From contig OY970336.1 in the NCBI GenBank assembly GCA_963717455.1, forward strand, positions 2,480,001-2,544,000: a stretch of DNA of 64,000 nucleotides, given 5' to 3'. Of this stretch, positions 1-10,245 are shown piece by piece. The DNA comes from Bog-473 sp963717455 (GTDB taxonomy: Bacteria; Actinomycetota; Acidimicrobiia; Acidimicrobiales; RAAP-2). The notes beneath the pieces were generated by a model. The model had not been told where the DNA came from, ran no database searches, and saw only the letters and a program-made list of their open reading frames with translations. The position numbers and the translations under genes are program-made. The stretch's first letter is position 1. Each line of letters begins with the position of its first letter.

Positions 1-2070
1 GCTCGCCAATTGGGCGCACGCTTCCGAGAGGACGAAGTCGCTGATCTGGCTGATCATTCCCATCTGCTCGGCGATACCGATGAATTCCTCCGGGGGAATC
101 GCGCCGTGGATGGAATGGTTCCAACGGGCCAGCGCTTCCACCTGGACGATGTTGCGGGACCGGACGTCGGCGATTGGCTGGTACATCACGCTCAGCTCGG
201 TCCCCGTCTGGAGGGCGTGCGTCAACAGGCCGCCCAGCATGAGCCAGCGACGCATGCTCTGGTCGTGTTCGACCGAGTACACCTCGACCGTGCCCCTTCG
301 CTCCTTGGCCAGGTACATCGCGATGTCCGCCCTCTGGAGGAGCAGCGCCACGTCGTCACCGTGCTCCGGTGCCAGTGCGATGCCGGCACTGGCCGTCACG
401 GCAAGTGTCAGCCCGTCCATCTCGATCGGGCGGGACAGCTCGGCGTTGAGCTCGTTGACGATGGCGACCGCCCTCTCGGCTTCGGTGACGTCCGCGACGA
501 CCAGGGCGAACTCGTCGCCTCCAAGCCGCGCCACGGTTGCCTGCTCGCCGACCGCACGCAGCAGGCGCTCGGATATCTCGCAGAGGAGACGGTCTCCGAT
601 CGCGTGGCCCAGCGTGTCGTTGACATCCTTGAACCGGTCAAGGTCGAGCAGGACGATGGCGACACCCCCGCTGCCGTTGAGGGCGCTCGTCGCCCGGCTG
701 AGGAACAGCATGCGGTTTGGGAGCCCTGTCAGCATGTCGTGGGTCGCTTGGTGGGACTTGCTGTCGACCTCGAAGCGCAGCTCCTCGACGAGACGGGCAC
801 GTTCGAGGTTGGCGCTCGCGTGGGCCACCAGAGCCTCGAAGAGGCGGAGATCGTCATCGTCGAATCCGTCGAGCTCCTCGTCGCGGTCCAAGGCGACGAT
901 GGCTCCGATCGCCGTGTTCTCGTTGATGAGCGGCGCGACGATGGCGTGGACGTATCTCCCGGCGACCGGGTCGTAGCTGCTCCTGCGTTGCGGTGTGGTG
1001 GTCGTGTGAAGGGACGCCACGCCGCTTTCGATGGCCTGGGTGACGATCGATGACGTGTCGAGCGTGATCGGCTCGACCTCCGAGGGCCCATGGTCGTCCA
1101 ACGAGATCCGGCGTGGGATGCCGGCCGGCTCGGCGAGCACCAGCTGGGCGCGACGTGCCCGCATGACGGTGCATACCTGGCTCAGCACCTCCAGGCTCAT
1201 CGACGTGGGCTCCAGGTTCGCGGTACCGAGCGCACGACTGAAGTCGTAGAGGCGCTGGAGCGAGGCGAAGCGGAGCGAGAGGCGGGTGTAGCCCCTGTAC
1301 GCCGCGATGACCAGCGCGGCGACGAGAAAGACCGGCACCGTGGCCCAGATGTTCATCCACGCCGCGTCGAACACCACGAATGCGAGGCTCACGCTCGCCG
1401 CCGTGAGCATCGCATGGACCAGGAGTTGGGGCCCCGTTCGCCGCTCGGCGGTCTGACCGAGCAGGCGCAGCATGATCAGGACCATCACGTGCATGAAGAC
1501 AGCAAAGAGGCAGAGGGCGGTGACGGCGGCCACACAACCCCAGAGACTGACGGCGCTGCGTGTTCCCAGGATCTCGCGGAACACGACCGCCGACACGGCC
1601 ATGCCCAGCCCACCTGCGGCCACGTTGAAGAACACCTTGTACGGGGCCTGTTTGCGCACGACGAAGAACACGAAGGCCGCCGCGCTGACACCGGCCAACA
1701 CGAGGAGGGCAGGAGACAGGAACACCAGGCCGAGGAGCAACGGCACTTCCTCGAGCATGAGGAGGATTGTGTTGCCGCGATGGTGCAGCGACACGGGTGC
1801 CCAGAGCACGGCCGCCCACACCACACAGACCAGGGCGCTCATCGCCGGTTGAGGGATCAAGACCCGAATGGGGCCGGCACCGTGGAGGGGCCCGCGCAGC
1901 AGGAGCGCCGCTGTGGCCAGCGCCAGCACAGCGGAATACACGCAGATGGCGACGATGTTGAGCCAGCTCAGGCGGTTGGCGTCGTGCGCGGTGGACTCCG
2001 GGCTGGCCTCGAGGGCCACCACGGACCCGACCGCGGACCCGTCCTCAGCTGCCGTTGTTGCGTTCGCCAT
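1..2070 (-). CDS. Membrane GAF-GGDEF-EAL cyclic-di-GMP signalling protein (C-terminus outside window)
   Basis: Cyclic-di-GMP turnover protein read on the minus strand. An ATG at 2070 opens 690 codons that run off the window edge. Residues about 35-245 form six or seven hydrophobic segments, so the sensor is membrane-embedded. A GAF-like domain covers about 285-430. The diguanylate cyclase domain follows, with an intact GGDEF motif at 517-521 after LDLDRFKDVND. The EAL phosphodiesterase domain starts near 620 with YQPI and the EAL motif at 645-647. About 185 residues of EAL are missing because the window ends there. GGDEF looks catalytically competent; EAL activity cannot be judged from the visible part. 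No clear Shine-Dalgarno site precedes the start. Confidence 0.93.
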   Translation of the reverse strand, partial: MANATTAAEDGSAVGSVVALEASPESTAHDANRLSWLNIVAICVYSAVLALATAALLLRGPLHGAGPIRVLIPQPAMSALVCVVWAAVLWAPVSLHHRGNTILLMLEEVPLLLGLVFLSPALLVLAGVSAAAFVFFVVRKQAPYKVFFNVAAGGLGMAVSAVVFREILGTRSAVSLWGCVAAVTALCLFAVFMHVMVLIMLRLLGQTAERRTGPQLLVHAMLTAASVSLAFVVFDAAWMNIWATVPVFLVAALVIAAYRGYTRLSLRFASLQRLYDFSRALGTANLEPTSMSLEVLSQVCTVMRARRAQLVLAEPAGIPRRISLDDHGPSEVEPITLDTSSIVTQAIESGVASLHTTTTPQRRSSYDPVAGRYVHAIVAPLINENTAIGAIVALDRDEELDGFDDDDLRLFEALVAHASANLERARLVEELRFEVDSKSHQATHDMLTGLPNRMLFLSRATSALNGSGGVAIVLLDLDRFKDVNDTLGHAIGDRLLCEISERLLRAVGEQATVARLGGDEFALVVADVTEAERAVAIVNELNAELSRPIEMDGLTLAVTASAGIALAPEHGDDVALLLQRADIAMYLAKERRGTVEVYSVEHDQSMRRWLMLGGLLTHALQTGTELSVMYQPIADVRSRNIVQVEALARWNHSIHGAIPPEEFIGIAEQMGMISQISDFVLSEACAQLAS

Positions 2071-2320
2071 GGTGCACCCAGTTCGTGCGAACGAGCAGCC
2101 TGGCGCCACCGGTTAACACCATCCCGGTATCGGCAGAACCTGACAGTGGCTTGAGATGAGGTGGAAGCGGCGCGTGAAACCCTGTGAGCTGGACGTTGAA
2201 CCCGGATGAGCGTGCCCGGCGCGTGACCGCCGTTGGGCCCGTCGACCCGGGTTGCGTGTGCCTGCGGATCACGTCCCGCTGGGGCCCGCGCCGGGCCCCA
2301 GCGGTCGGCCTCGCGCCCGC

Positions 2321-3955
2321 CTACGAGTCGGAGGCGTACACCGCGCCCGCCACGTTGGCGATGATCTGGTTCAGGGCGGGCTCAATGAGGTCGTCCACGC
2401 CGGCCTGCGTGATGTGCACGCCGTCCGAGCCCCGGGCCACGATGCCGTTCACCACGGAGGCATAGGTGCCGCCAGGGTCGAGCACCGTGTAGAGGTCGTC
2501 GACGGACACGTACGGGAACTGGGCGGCCACGTCCCAGACGATCTGGTTGTAGGCGTCCACCAGGTTGTGCGGCGTGCCGTCGTCGAAATAGGGCGACGTG
2601 GAGAGGATCACCGCCCCTCCGTCCGAGTGGGCGATCTGCACTGCCTGCTCGAGGTTGGACTCTATGTAGGCCGAGTAGGCCGCATTGGCCAGCGTGGCGT
2701 AGCCGCCGTTGAACTGGCGGTCCTGGGTCTCCCAGTACCCCGTCTGAATCACGGTGACGTCGGGGTGGAAGCGCGAGACGACCCACTGCAACTGTGACGC
2801 CCAGAGCGCGCACGCCCCCGGGCTCACATAGGGCACCTGCGGGTTGTCCCACGGGATCGTCGGCGCGCCGTCGGTGTAGCCGCAGCCGGCAGCTGCCCCG
2901 TCGTCGATGGCGTAGGGGGGGGCCGTCCCCTGGATGTAGTCGCCCTCGTAGAGGGACAGCGAGTCGCCCGAGAACGCCACGCGCAGCCCTGCTTGGTGCG
3001 CGGCCTGGGGCCCCGGGACCGCGTTGATGATCGTCACGACCGGCGGGATCGGGATCGACAGCGGTTGGGGGAACAGGGGCGGATGGAGCGGCGACTGCGC
3101 ACTCCCCGAGAAGCCGGCGTCGCCGAAGTCGAAGACGCCGGCGTCCTGGCCCACCAGCCAGTACCCGTTCCCGTCTGATGTGGGCGTCATGGCCACGACG
3201 GGCTCGTTCAGGGCGATGCCGCCCGTCGAGCCCAAGAACTGCGCGTCGCCGTAGGTGAAGATGCCGCCGTCCGAGGCGACCAGCCAGTACCCGTGCCCGC
3301 TGGCCGTGGCGGCCATGCCGACCACCGGCTTGTTGAGGGCGATGCTGCCCGTCGAGCCCAAGAACCGCGCGTCGCCGAAGGAGAAGATGCCGCCGTCGGA
3401 GGCGACCAGCCAGTACCCGTGCCCGCTGGCCGTGGCGGCCATGCCGACGATCGGCTCGTTGAGCGCCATGCCGCCCATCGAGCCCATGAACCGCGCGTCG
3501 CCGAAGGTGAAGACGCCGCCGTCGGAGGCGACGAGCCAGTAGCCGCCACCATCGGGCGTCGGGGCCATCCCCACGACCGGCTCGTTCAACGCGATGCCGC
3601 CCGTCGAGCCCCAGAACGGGGCGTTCCCGAACGTGAAGATGCCGCCGTCGGAGGCGACCAGCCAGTAGCCACCTTGGGGGTCGGCAGCGCCGCCGACGAT
3701 CGGCTTCTGCAGCGGCACCTCGAGCGTGTCGCCGTAGTACCCGGCGCCCCCGAACGTCATCACCCCGCCTGCGGCGTCCACGATCGCGTACGCCGAGTTG
3801 GTGGCACGATGCGAGATGGCCGCACCGGCGGCCTTCTCCCCGGGACCGGCGCCCGCCTGCGGGAGCACCGCCAGCGTGCAGGCAGCGAGAAGCGCCGCCA
3901 GGCCCAGAGCAGCACGGCGGCCCGTGCGCCACGTCCACCTTCCCGCACCCGGCAT
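2321..3955 (-). CDS. Secreted SGNH/GDSL hydrolase with N-terminal YWLVASDGG propeller-like repeats
   Basis: Predicted exported protein of 544 residues. Residues 10-40 form an Arg-rich start plus hydrophobic segment (signal peptide or anchor). Residues about 55-305 carry six copies of a 42-residue repeat; the first and last are degenerate. Its core is YWLVASDGGIFTFG, followed by FxGSxG and LNxPVVGMA. From about 325 comes an SGNH hydrolase domain with block I FSGDSLS near 331 and block V DGVHIT near 516 (catalytic Asp and His). Such domains act as esterases or deacylases on lipids or cell-wall glycans; the substrate is unknown. The ATG at 3955 was chosen because it directly precedes the signal segment. 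The frame stays open far upstream, but that part reads antisense over neighbouring genes. Confidence 0.85.
   Translation of the reverse strand: MPGAGRWTWRTGRRAALGLAALLAACTLAVLPQAGAGPGEKAAGAAISHRATNSAYAIVDAAGGVMTFGGAGYYGDTLEVPLQKPIVGGAADPQGGYWLVASDGGIFTFGNAPFWGSTGGIALNEPVVGMAPTPDGGGYWLVASDGGVFTFGDARFMGSMGGMALNEPIVGMAATASGHGYWLVASDGGIFSFGDARFLGSTGSIALNKPVVGMAATASGHGYWLVASDGGIFTYGDAQFLGSTGGIALNEPVVAMTPTSDGNGYWLVGQDAGVFDFGDAGFSGSAQSPLHPPLFPQPLSIPIPPVVTIINAVPGPQAAHQAGLRVAFSGDSLSLYEGDYIQGTAPPYAIDDGAAAGCGYTDGAPTIPWDNPQVPYVSPGACALWASQLQWVVSRFHPDVTVIQTGYWETQDRQFNGGYATLANAAYSAYIESNLEQAVQIAHSDGGAVILSTSPYFDDGTPHNLVDAYNQIVWDVAAQFPYVSVDDLYTVLDPGGTYASVVNGIVARGSDGVHITQAGVDDLIEPALNQIIANVAGAVYASDS
3164..3667. 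repeat. Four tandem 126-bp coding repeats
   Basis: DNA encoding the four best-conserved 42-residue YWLVASDGG repeats of the SGNH protein. Long stretches are nearly identical between adjacent units, for example around the codons for SDGGIF and for ASGHGYWLV. The array could therefore expand or contract by recombination. Confidence 0.8.
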
Positions 3956-4005
3956 GAGGCCAAGATCATAGGGAGCAGGGGGCACCGCGCCCGCGCGGCC
4001 GGGCT

Positions 4006-5022
4006 TCAGAGCAGGCGCAGCTGCTGCGTGCCCTCCGACGCCCGTTCGGGCGCCGGCGTCGTGGCGCGAGAACGGTCCCGTCCCGTCACGCCGCGGCGCA
4101 GGGCCGCCGTCCGCACGATCTCCTCCACCCGCCCCCGGTCCGCGTCGCCCTGATAGGCACCCCGCCCGAAGCGCCCGCGGTGGAGGCGGACCAGGTCGGG
4201 GCGGGCACCCTCCAGCCACTCGAAGTAGTGGGCCCTGAGCGCGCCGCGCAGATGGAGCGCCACCCCGTGGATGGAGACCGCACCGGCCTCGGCGCACGCC
4301 TCGACGACGTCGTTGAGCTGGGCCTCTGAGTCCGAGAGCCCGGGCAGTACCGGGGCGACCAGCACCCCGCACGAGATCCCCATGGCGGTGAGGCGCCGCA
4401 GCGCCTCGACCCTGCGGTCCGGCGGGGGAGTTCCAGGTTCGGTCAGTGACCACACCGAGCGGTCCAGCGTCCCGATGGAGAAGCTCACCGAGACCTGGGT
4501 GCGCTCCGATGCGGCTGCCAGCAACGCCGCGTCGCGCAGGACGAGCGTCGACTTGGTCAGGATGCTGAACGGGTTCCGAGCCCCCGACAGCGACTCTACG
4601 ATCCCGCGCGTCAGGTGGTACTTGCCCTCGGCGTGCTGGTAGGGGTCGGTGTTGGTGCCCATGGCGATGGAGTCGCCGCCCCATTTGGGCGAGCGAAGCT
4701 CGGCGCGCAGCCGTTCCACCGCGTTGACCTTGACCACGATCTTGCGCTCGAAATCGGTGCCGATGCCCAACCCCAGGTAGTCGTGGGTCGGCCGGGCGAA
4801 GCAGTACACGCACGCATGGCTGCAGCCTCGATACGGGTTGATCGTGTGCCGGAAGGGCATCAGGCTCTCCGGGGGCACCGTGTTGATGATGGTCCGGGCG
4901 TTGACGTGGAGGAACTCCATCCCGGCGTAGGCGCCCTTTCCGACGTGGCGTTCGGCCACCCGCTCGTCGGGGAAGAGCGTGCCGCCCTGCTCGCTCTCCG
5001 CCAGTACCCACCGGAGTGCCAT
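4006..5022 (-). CDS. Rv2578c-family radical SAM protein (SplB-like)
   Basis: Radical S-adenosylmethionine protein of 338 residues. The 4Fe-4S motif CxxxCxxC is at Cys67, Cys71 and Cys74 in YRGCSHACVYCFAR, followed by a SAM TIM-barrel. The cysteine context resembles SplB-type DNA-repair radical SAM enzymes and mycobacterial Rv2578c. The actual substrate is unknown. A start at 5022 (MALRWVLAES) leaves a perfect LexA box 15 bp upstream. An alternative ATG at 5043 would lie inside that box, so 5022 is preferred. The gene is divergent from ftsK. SOS control follows from the box and agrees with my recollection that Rv2578c is LexA-regulated in Mycobacterium. Confidence 0.88.
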   Translation of the reverse strand: MALRWVLAESEQGGTLFPDERVAERHVGKGAYAGMEFLHVNARTIINTVPPESLMPFRHTINPYRGCSHACVYCFARPTHDYLGLGIGTDFERKIVVKVNAVERLRAELRSPKWGGDSIAMGTNTDPYQHAEGKYHLTRGIVESLSGARNPFSILTKSTLVLRDAALLAAASERTQVSVSFSIGTLDRSVWSLTEPGTPPPDRRVEALRRLTAMGISCGVLVAPVLPGLSDSEAQLNDVVEACAEAGAVSIHGVALHLRGALRAHYFEWLEGARPDLVRLHRGRFGRGAYQGDADRGRVEEIVRTAALRRGVTGRDRSRATTPAPERASEGTQQLRLL

Positions 5023-5036
5023 CGGCGTGAGGATAG

Positions 5037-5050
5037 CGAACATATGTTCG
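5037..5050. promoter_or_regulatory. LexA (SOS) box between radical SAM gene and ftsK
   Basis: CGAACATATGTTCG is a perfect 14-bp palindrome matching the actinobacterial LexA consensus CGAAC-N4-GTTCG. It lies 15 bp before the chosen radical SAM start and 60 bp before the ftsK start. It most likely represses the radical SAM gene. Confidence 0.85.
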
Positions 5051-5110
5051 TAAATCAACAGGTTGGGTGTCCACAAAAACCACCAGGTCAGGCACTAATC
5101 TCAGCTCACT

Positions 5111-7510
5111 GTGGTGACCAAGACCCGTGGAGGTGCCCCGACCCGCGCGCCCGCGCGCGCCGCCAAGAAGCCGGCGCCCCGCTCCAGGCAGGCCAAGCCC
5201 TCGCGGCCGCCGTTCTGGCGGGTGCAGGCCCGGGACCTGTGGGCCGTCGGGCTGATCACGCTCGGCGTCCTGTTGGCGCTGGCGCTGTGGGGCCAGCAGC
5301 TCGGCCCCGTCGGCCATGGCACCGACACGGGCCTCGCCATGTTCGCGGGCTGGGCCCGCGTCCTGCTCCCACTGGTGACGGCGGGGGCCGGCTTCGCGCT
5401 CCTGCTCGATCGTGGGGGCCGGATCGACGACGATGAGGTTGCCGAGGGTGCCGACCCCTGGCGGCTCGCCGTCGGCATCGTGCTGGGCCTGCTCGGCATC
5501 TGCGGCCTGGCCGAGGTGGCCAAGGGCGCGCCGCCGCTCTCGGCCACCCAGTCCCTGCGTGACGCCGGCGGCTACCTCGGTGCCGCCGTCGGACGTCCGC
5601 TCCACGGCGGGCTGGGCCCGGCCGGCGCCTCGGTCCTGCTGGTCGCGGTGGTGCTGGTCGCCATCCTCGTCGCGACGGGGGCCTCATTGGCTTCCGTCGG
5701 CCGCGCCCTGCGTGCGGCCGCCACGGCTGCCGGGCGCACCTCCAAGTCGCTGTGGCACGGCAAGCCCTTCATCATCGTCCCCGACGACCACGTGAGCGAG
5801 GGCGTGGCCCCGGTGCAGGTCGTCCCGGAGGACACCGCTCCGCTCGACGAGCCTCCGCCGGACGAGGACGACATCGACGACGACATCGACATCCCGCTCC
5901 CTCCGGAGCCCGCGCCGGTGCGTGGCGCGCCGGCACCGATCGTCGCCGCCACGCCGCGCGAGCGGGGCGAATGGGTGCTGCCGAGCATCACGGTGCTGCA
6001 GGCGTCGAAGAAGCTGCGCCAGGACCAGCGCCAGATCGATGCCGCGGGCGCGGAGCTGGTGCGGGCGCTCTCGGCGCACGGGGTCGAGACCCGCCTGGTC
6101 GGCAGCCGGGTGGGGCCGACCGTGACCCGCTACGAGATAGAGCTCGGTCCCGGCGTCAAGGTCGCCCGGGTCACCAGCCTCTCCAAGGACATCGCCTACG
6201 CCATGGCGTCCCCGGACGTGCGGATCCTCGCGCCCATCCCCGGCAAGTCCGCCATCGGGGTCGAGGTCCCGAACCGGACGCGCCAACTCGTCTCCCTGCG
6301 CGACATCCTCGAGTCGAAGGAGGCCACGCCGTCCGACATCACGCACCCGCTCGAGGTGGCGATGGGGCGTGACATCGCCGGGCGCGCCGTCATGGCGAAC
6401 CTGGCCGAGATGCCCCACATCCTGATCTCGGGCGCGACCGGTTCGGGGAAGTCGTCGTGCATGAACTCCATCATCACGTCCATCCTCATGCGCGACACCC
6501 CGGAGCAGGTCAAGATGATCCTGGTCGACCCCAAGCGGGTCGAGCTGGGCCAGTACGACGGGCTGCCCCATCTCCTCAACCCCGTGGTCGTCGACCCCAA
6601 GAAGGCCGCCAACGCCCTCGCCTGGGCCGTCAAGGAGATGGAGCGCCGCTACGACCTGCTGGCCGAGAACGGCGTGCGCGACATCACCGGCTACAACCAG
6701 CTGGTGGAGGAGGGGCTGGTCGCCCTGCCGCCGCAGTCGGACCGCAGGTCGGTGCGCGACGTCGCCGCCCGGGCCCTCGGCGAGGACCACCCGGCCGTCG
6801 AGGAGGAGGCCGATCTCGGTGAGGAGCCCGAGCCACCCCAGACGCTGCCCTTCATCCTGGTCATCGTCGACGAGCTCAACGACCTCATGATGGTGGCCGC
6901 CCGTGACGTCGAGGACTCCATCGTCCGCATCGCCCAGATGGCGCGCGCCGTCGGCATCCACCTCGTGATCGCCACCCAACGACCCTCGGTCGACGTCATC
7001 ACGGGGGTGATCAAGGCCAACATTCCGAGCCGCATGGCCTTCTCGGTGTCCTCCCTGGCCGACAGCCGGGTGATCCTCGACCAGCCCGGTGCGGAGCGGC
7101 TGATCGGGAAGGGGGACATGCTCCTGCTCACCGCCTCGTCGAACATCCCCCGCCGGCTCCAGGCTCCCTGGGTCTCGGAGGAGGAGGTGCGCGAGGTCGT
7201 CCGGCACTGGCGCGCGCAGGGGGGTCAGTCGGAGGCCATCGTCGGGATAGAGGGCATCGACGACGGGCCGGCGGGCGGGAGCGGCATGGACGACGACGAC
7301 GAGCTGCTGGTCCAGGCGCGTGACCTCGTCGTGCGCTCCCAGCTCGGCTCGACCTCCATGCTGCAGCGCAAGCTGCGGGTCGGGTTCGCCCGCGCCGGCC
7401 GCCTCATGGACCTGCTGGAGCGGGCGGGTGTCGTGGGACCGAGCGAGGGCTCCAAGGCGAGGGCCGTCCTCATGACGCCCGAAGAGCTCGACGCCCTGAG
7501 CAGGAGGTGA
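5111..7510 (+). CDS. ftsK: DNA translocase FtsK/SpoIIIE
   Basis: Septal DNA pump that clears chromosome from the closing division septum and delivers dif sites for XerCD. The protein has 799 residues. Four transmembrane segments lie within about 37-200, then an acidic/proline-rich linker (about 225-275). A FtsK alpha/beta motor follows with Walker A GATGSGKSS near 441 and Walker B ILVIVDELNDLM near 582. A C-terminal winged-helix gamma domain (about 725-799, containing STSMLQRKLRVGFARA) reads KOPS-like DNA. The linker is short compared with E. coli FtsK. The start is GTG 5111, or the next GTG at 5114. Confidence 0.97.
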   Translation: MVTKTRGGAPTRAPARAAKKPAPRSRQAKPSRPPFWRVQARDLWAVGLITLGVLLALALWGQQLGPVGHGTDTGLAMFAGWARVLLPLVTAGAGFALLLDRGGRIDDDEVAEGADPWRLAVGIVLGLLGICGLAEVAKGAPPLSATQSLRDAGGYLGAAVGRPLHGGLGPAGASVLLVAVVLVAILVATGASLASVGRALRAAATAAGRTSKSLWHGKPFIIVPDDHVSEGVAPVQVVPEDTAPLDEPPPDEDDIDDDIDIPLPPEPAPVRGAPAPIVAATPRERGEWVLPSITVLQASKKLRQDQRQIDAAGAELVRALSAHGVETRLVGSRVGPTVTRYEIELGPGVKVARVTSLSKDIAYAMASPDVRILAPIPGKSAIGVEVPNRTRQLVSLRDILESKEATPSDITHPLEVAMGRDIAGRAVMANLAEMPHILISGATGSGKSSCMNSIITSILMRDTPEQVKMILVDPKRVELGQYDGLPHLLNPVVVDPKKAANALAWAVKEMERRYDLLAENGVRDITGYNQLVEEGLVALPPQSDRRSVRDVAARALGEDHPAVEEEADLGEEPEPPQTLPFILVIVDELNDLMMVAARDVEDSIVRIAQMARAVGIHLVIATQRPSVDVITGVIKANIPSRMAFSVSSLADSRVILDQPGAERLIGKGDMLLLTASSNIPRRLQAPWVSEEEVREVVRHWRAQGGQSEAIVGIEGIDDGPAGGSGMDDDDELLVQARDLVVRSQLGSTSMLQRKLRVGFARAGRLMDLLERAGVVGPSEGSKARAVLMTPEELDALSRR

Positions 7511-7616
7511 GCCCGGAGGGCACGGCGCCCCTCATGGTGGCGCCGTTCCGGCTCGACTCGTTGCGCGAGTCGACGCCGCCCCCCCGCCCCCGCCCGGCGA
7601 GCACGGGCGTCATGCG

Positions 7617-8840
7617 GTGCACTCGCACCGCAGGCGTCGCTCGCGGCGGCGCATCGCGCTGCTCGTCGCGCTGCTCCTGGTCATCGCAGCAGCGGGCGCG
7701 TTCGCCGGTGTCCGGTTGCGCGCGGCGGACCCGCCTCCCGTGGTGACCTCGGTGATGCCCACGGCGATCGCGGTCCCGGCGCAGTCGGTCACGCTCCCGT
7801 GGCCGGCCACGGGAGAGGCCGCGGTCGCGATCCCCTCCATCGGCGTCGACGTGGCGTCCGGCGCGGAGCAGCCGGTGCCGGTGGCCAGTCTGACCAAGCT
7901 GATGACTGCCTACGTGATCCTCCACGATCACCCGCTGGCCCTGCACGCCGGCGGGCCCTCCATCACGGTGGTCCAGGCCGACGTCGACGACTACGACCAC
8001 GACACCGTGAACGACGACTCCAATGCACAGGTGACGGTCGGCGAGCAGCTGACGGAACAGCAGGTGCTCGGCGGTCTGCTGGTGCACTCGGCGGACAACT
8101 ACGCCGACCTCCTGGCCCGTTGGGATGCCGGGAGCACGACGGCGTTCGTGGCCAAGATGAATGCGGCTGCGGCACGGCTGGGCATGGTCCACTCTCACTT
8201 CGACGATGCCAGCGGCATCAGCCCGGCCTCGATGTCCACCGCGGCCGACGTGCTCAAGGTGGCCGCCCTCGACATGGCCGACCCCGCCTTCGCCTCCATC
8301 GTCCGCCTGACGTCGGTCACGCTCCCGGTGGCGGGGACGATCTCCACGTACACACCACTGATCGGCCTCCAGGGCATCATCGGCGTGAAGTCCGGCTTCA
8401 CCGCGGCCGCTGGGGGCTGTGACGTGCTGGGCGTCGTGCGGACCGTGCACGGGCGTCCCGTGCTCCTGCTGGCCGCCGTGACCGGTCAGACGGGCGTCGC
8501 GGTGCTGGCCCAGGCCGGCCTGCACGGCCTGGCGCTGGTGGACGCGCTGGCACCATTGATCGGCACGACGCCGGTGCTGCACCAGGGACAGCTCGTCGCG
8601 CACGTGAGCGAGGCGGGGCGCACCGTCGAGGCCCGGGCCGCGGCGTCCGTCTCGGTGCTGACGTGGCCGGGCGTCCACGCCACCCGCGTGTTCAAGCCGG
8701 CGCACCACCTGACCGATCAGGCCCGGCGGGGTGCCAGCGTCGGCACCGCCGAGGTCACGCTCGGGCTCCAGCATGTCGCCGTCCCGGTGCGGCTGCAGCA
8801 GGACGTTCCCCGCGAGTCATTTTTGCAGCGACTCTTCTGA
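7617..8840 (+). CDS. D-alanyl-D-alanine carboxypeptidase (PBP5/DacF type, peptidase S11)
   Basis: Trims the terminal D-Ala of peptidoglycan pentapeptides at the outer membrane face. The 407-residue protein starts with a basic stretch and a transmembrane helix (about 13-32), so it is anchored or exported. All three S11 motifs are visible: SLTK at 91-94 (nucleophile Ser91), SADN near 158, and KSG (VKSGFTAAAGGC) near 257. The start is GTG 7617. It lies 106 bp after ftsK and 13 bp before the homoserine kinase start, so it is probably cotranscribed with the kinase. The downstream half may hold the beta-rich domain usual for this family. Confidence 0.92.
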   Translation: MHSHRRRRSRRRIALLVALLLVIAAAGAFAGVRLRAADPPPVVTSVMPTAIAVPAQSVTLPWPATGEAAVAIPSIGVDVASGAEQPVPVASLTKLMTAYVILHDHPLALHAGGPSITVVQADVDDYDHDTVNDDSNAQVTVGEQLTEQQVLGGLLVHSADNYADLLARWDAGSTTAFVAKMNAAAARLGMVHSHFDDASGISPASMSTAADVLKVAALDMADPAFASIVRLTSVTLPVAGTISTYTPLIGLQGIIGVKSGFTAAAGGCDVLGVVRTVHGRPVLLLAAVTGQTGVAVLAQAGLHGLALVDALAPLIGTTPVLHQGQLVAHVSEAGRTVEARAAASVSVLTWPGVHATRVFKPAHHLTDQARRGASVGTAEVTLGLQHVAVPVRLQQDVPRESFLQRLF

Positions 8841-8853
8841 GTAGCCTGGCCGC

Positions 8854-9720
<867 letters not shown>

Positions 9721-9724
9721 GGGG

Positions 9725-10204
9725 TCAGCTGCGGAGTGCGCCGGTCACCGTGGTGACGGCGTCCTGCAGCTGGGTGATGGCGCCGTTGACGTCGAACGTG
9801 TTGCGCACCTTGTCGTAGTTGGCCTGGGTCGGTTGCGCGTCGCCGAGGATCTCGAGACTGTTGGCGAGCGTCTGGGCGGCGTTGCGGGCGGTCGCCAAGT
9901 CGGCTTGTGGCGGCGAGAAGCCGTGCCCGACGGCCAGCAGGTTGGCGTAGGTGTGGATCTGGTTGCCCAGCGTGCGGTCGGCTGCCTCGAGGCACACCAC
10001 CGGGCTCGACGCCGCCTTGCAGAGAGCCACGCTGGCCGCGTAGCCGCGCATGGCCGCGCGGACGGTGGCGTCGGCGCTCTTCAGCGACCCGTCGGCGGAC
10101 CCGGACGACGTGCCCGACCCGGTGCCCGAGCCGCACGACGCCATCACCAGCGGTACCAGGGCCCACCAGGTGCGCCGAAGCGAGCGCAGGCCCGGACGTG
10201 TCAC
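9725..10204 (-). CDS. Small putative lipoprotein, function unknown
   Basis: About 159 residues with a basic start, a hydrophobic segment and a lipobox-like LVMASC. This predicts signal peptidase II processing and anchoring of the Cys to the outer membrane face. A Ser/Gly-rich linker follows, then a mostly helical domain with two cysteines (LCKAASSPVVC). No family is recognised. GTG 10204 is preferred; an in-frame TTG lies at 10210. It is convergent with thrB (stops 4 bp apart) and divergent from miaB, 41 bp away. Confidence 0.7.
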   Translation of the reverse strand: MTRPGLRSLRRTWWALVPLVMASCGSGTGSGTSSGSADGSLKSADATVRAAMRGYAASVALCKAASSPVVCLEAADRTLGNQIHTYANLLAVGHGFSPPQADLATARNAAQTLANSLEILGDAQPTQANYDKVRNTFDVNGAITQLQDAVTTVTGALRS

Positions 10205-10245
10205 GGTCAAAATCTAGACGTCGAGGTTTCCCTAGACTTTGCGCC

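Noticed and set aside
408..1053. Several long open frames on both strands across the GGDEF/EAL gene
   Set aside because: They are shadows of the real minus-strand frame; only that frame carries GAF, GGDEF and EAL motifs.
2321..5605. A 1094-codon minus-strand open frame
   Set aside because: Only the part from 3955 down encodes a recognisable protein. The upstream part reads antisense through ftsK and out of frame through the radical SAM gene.
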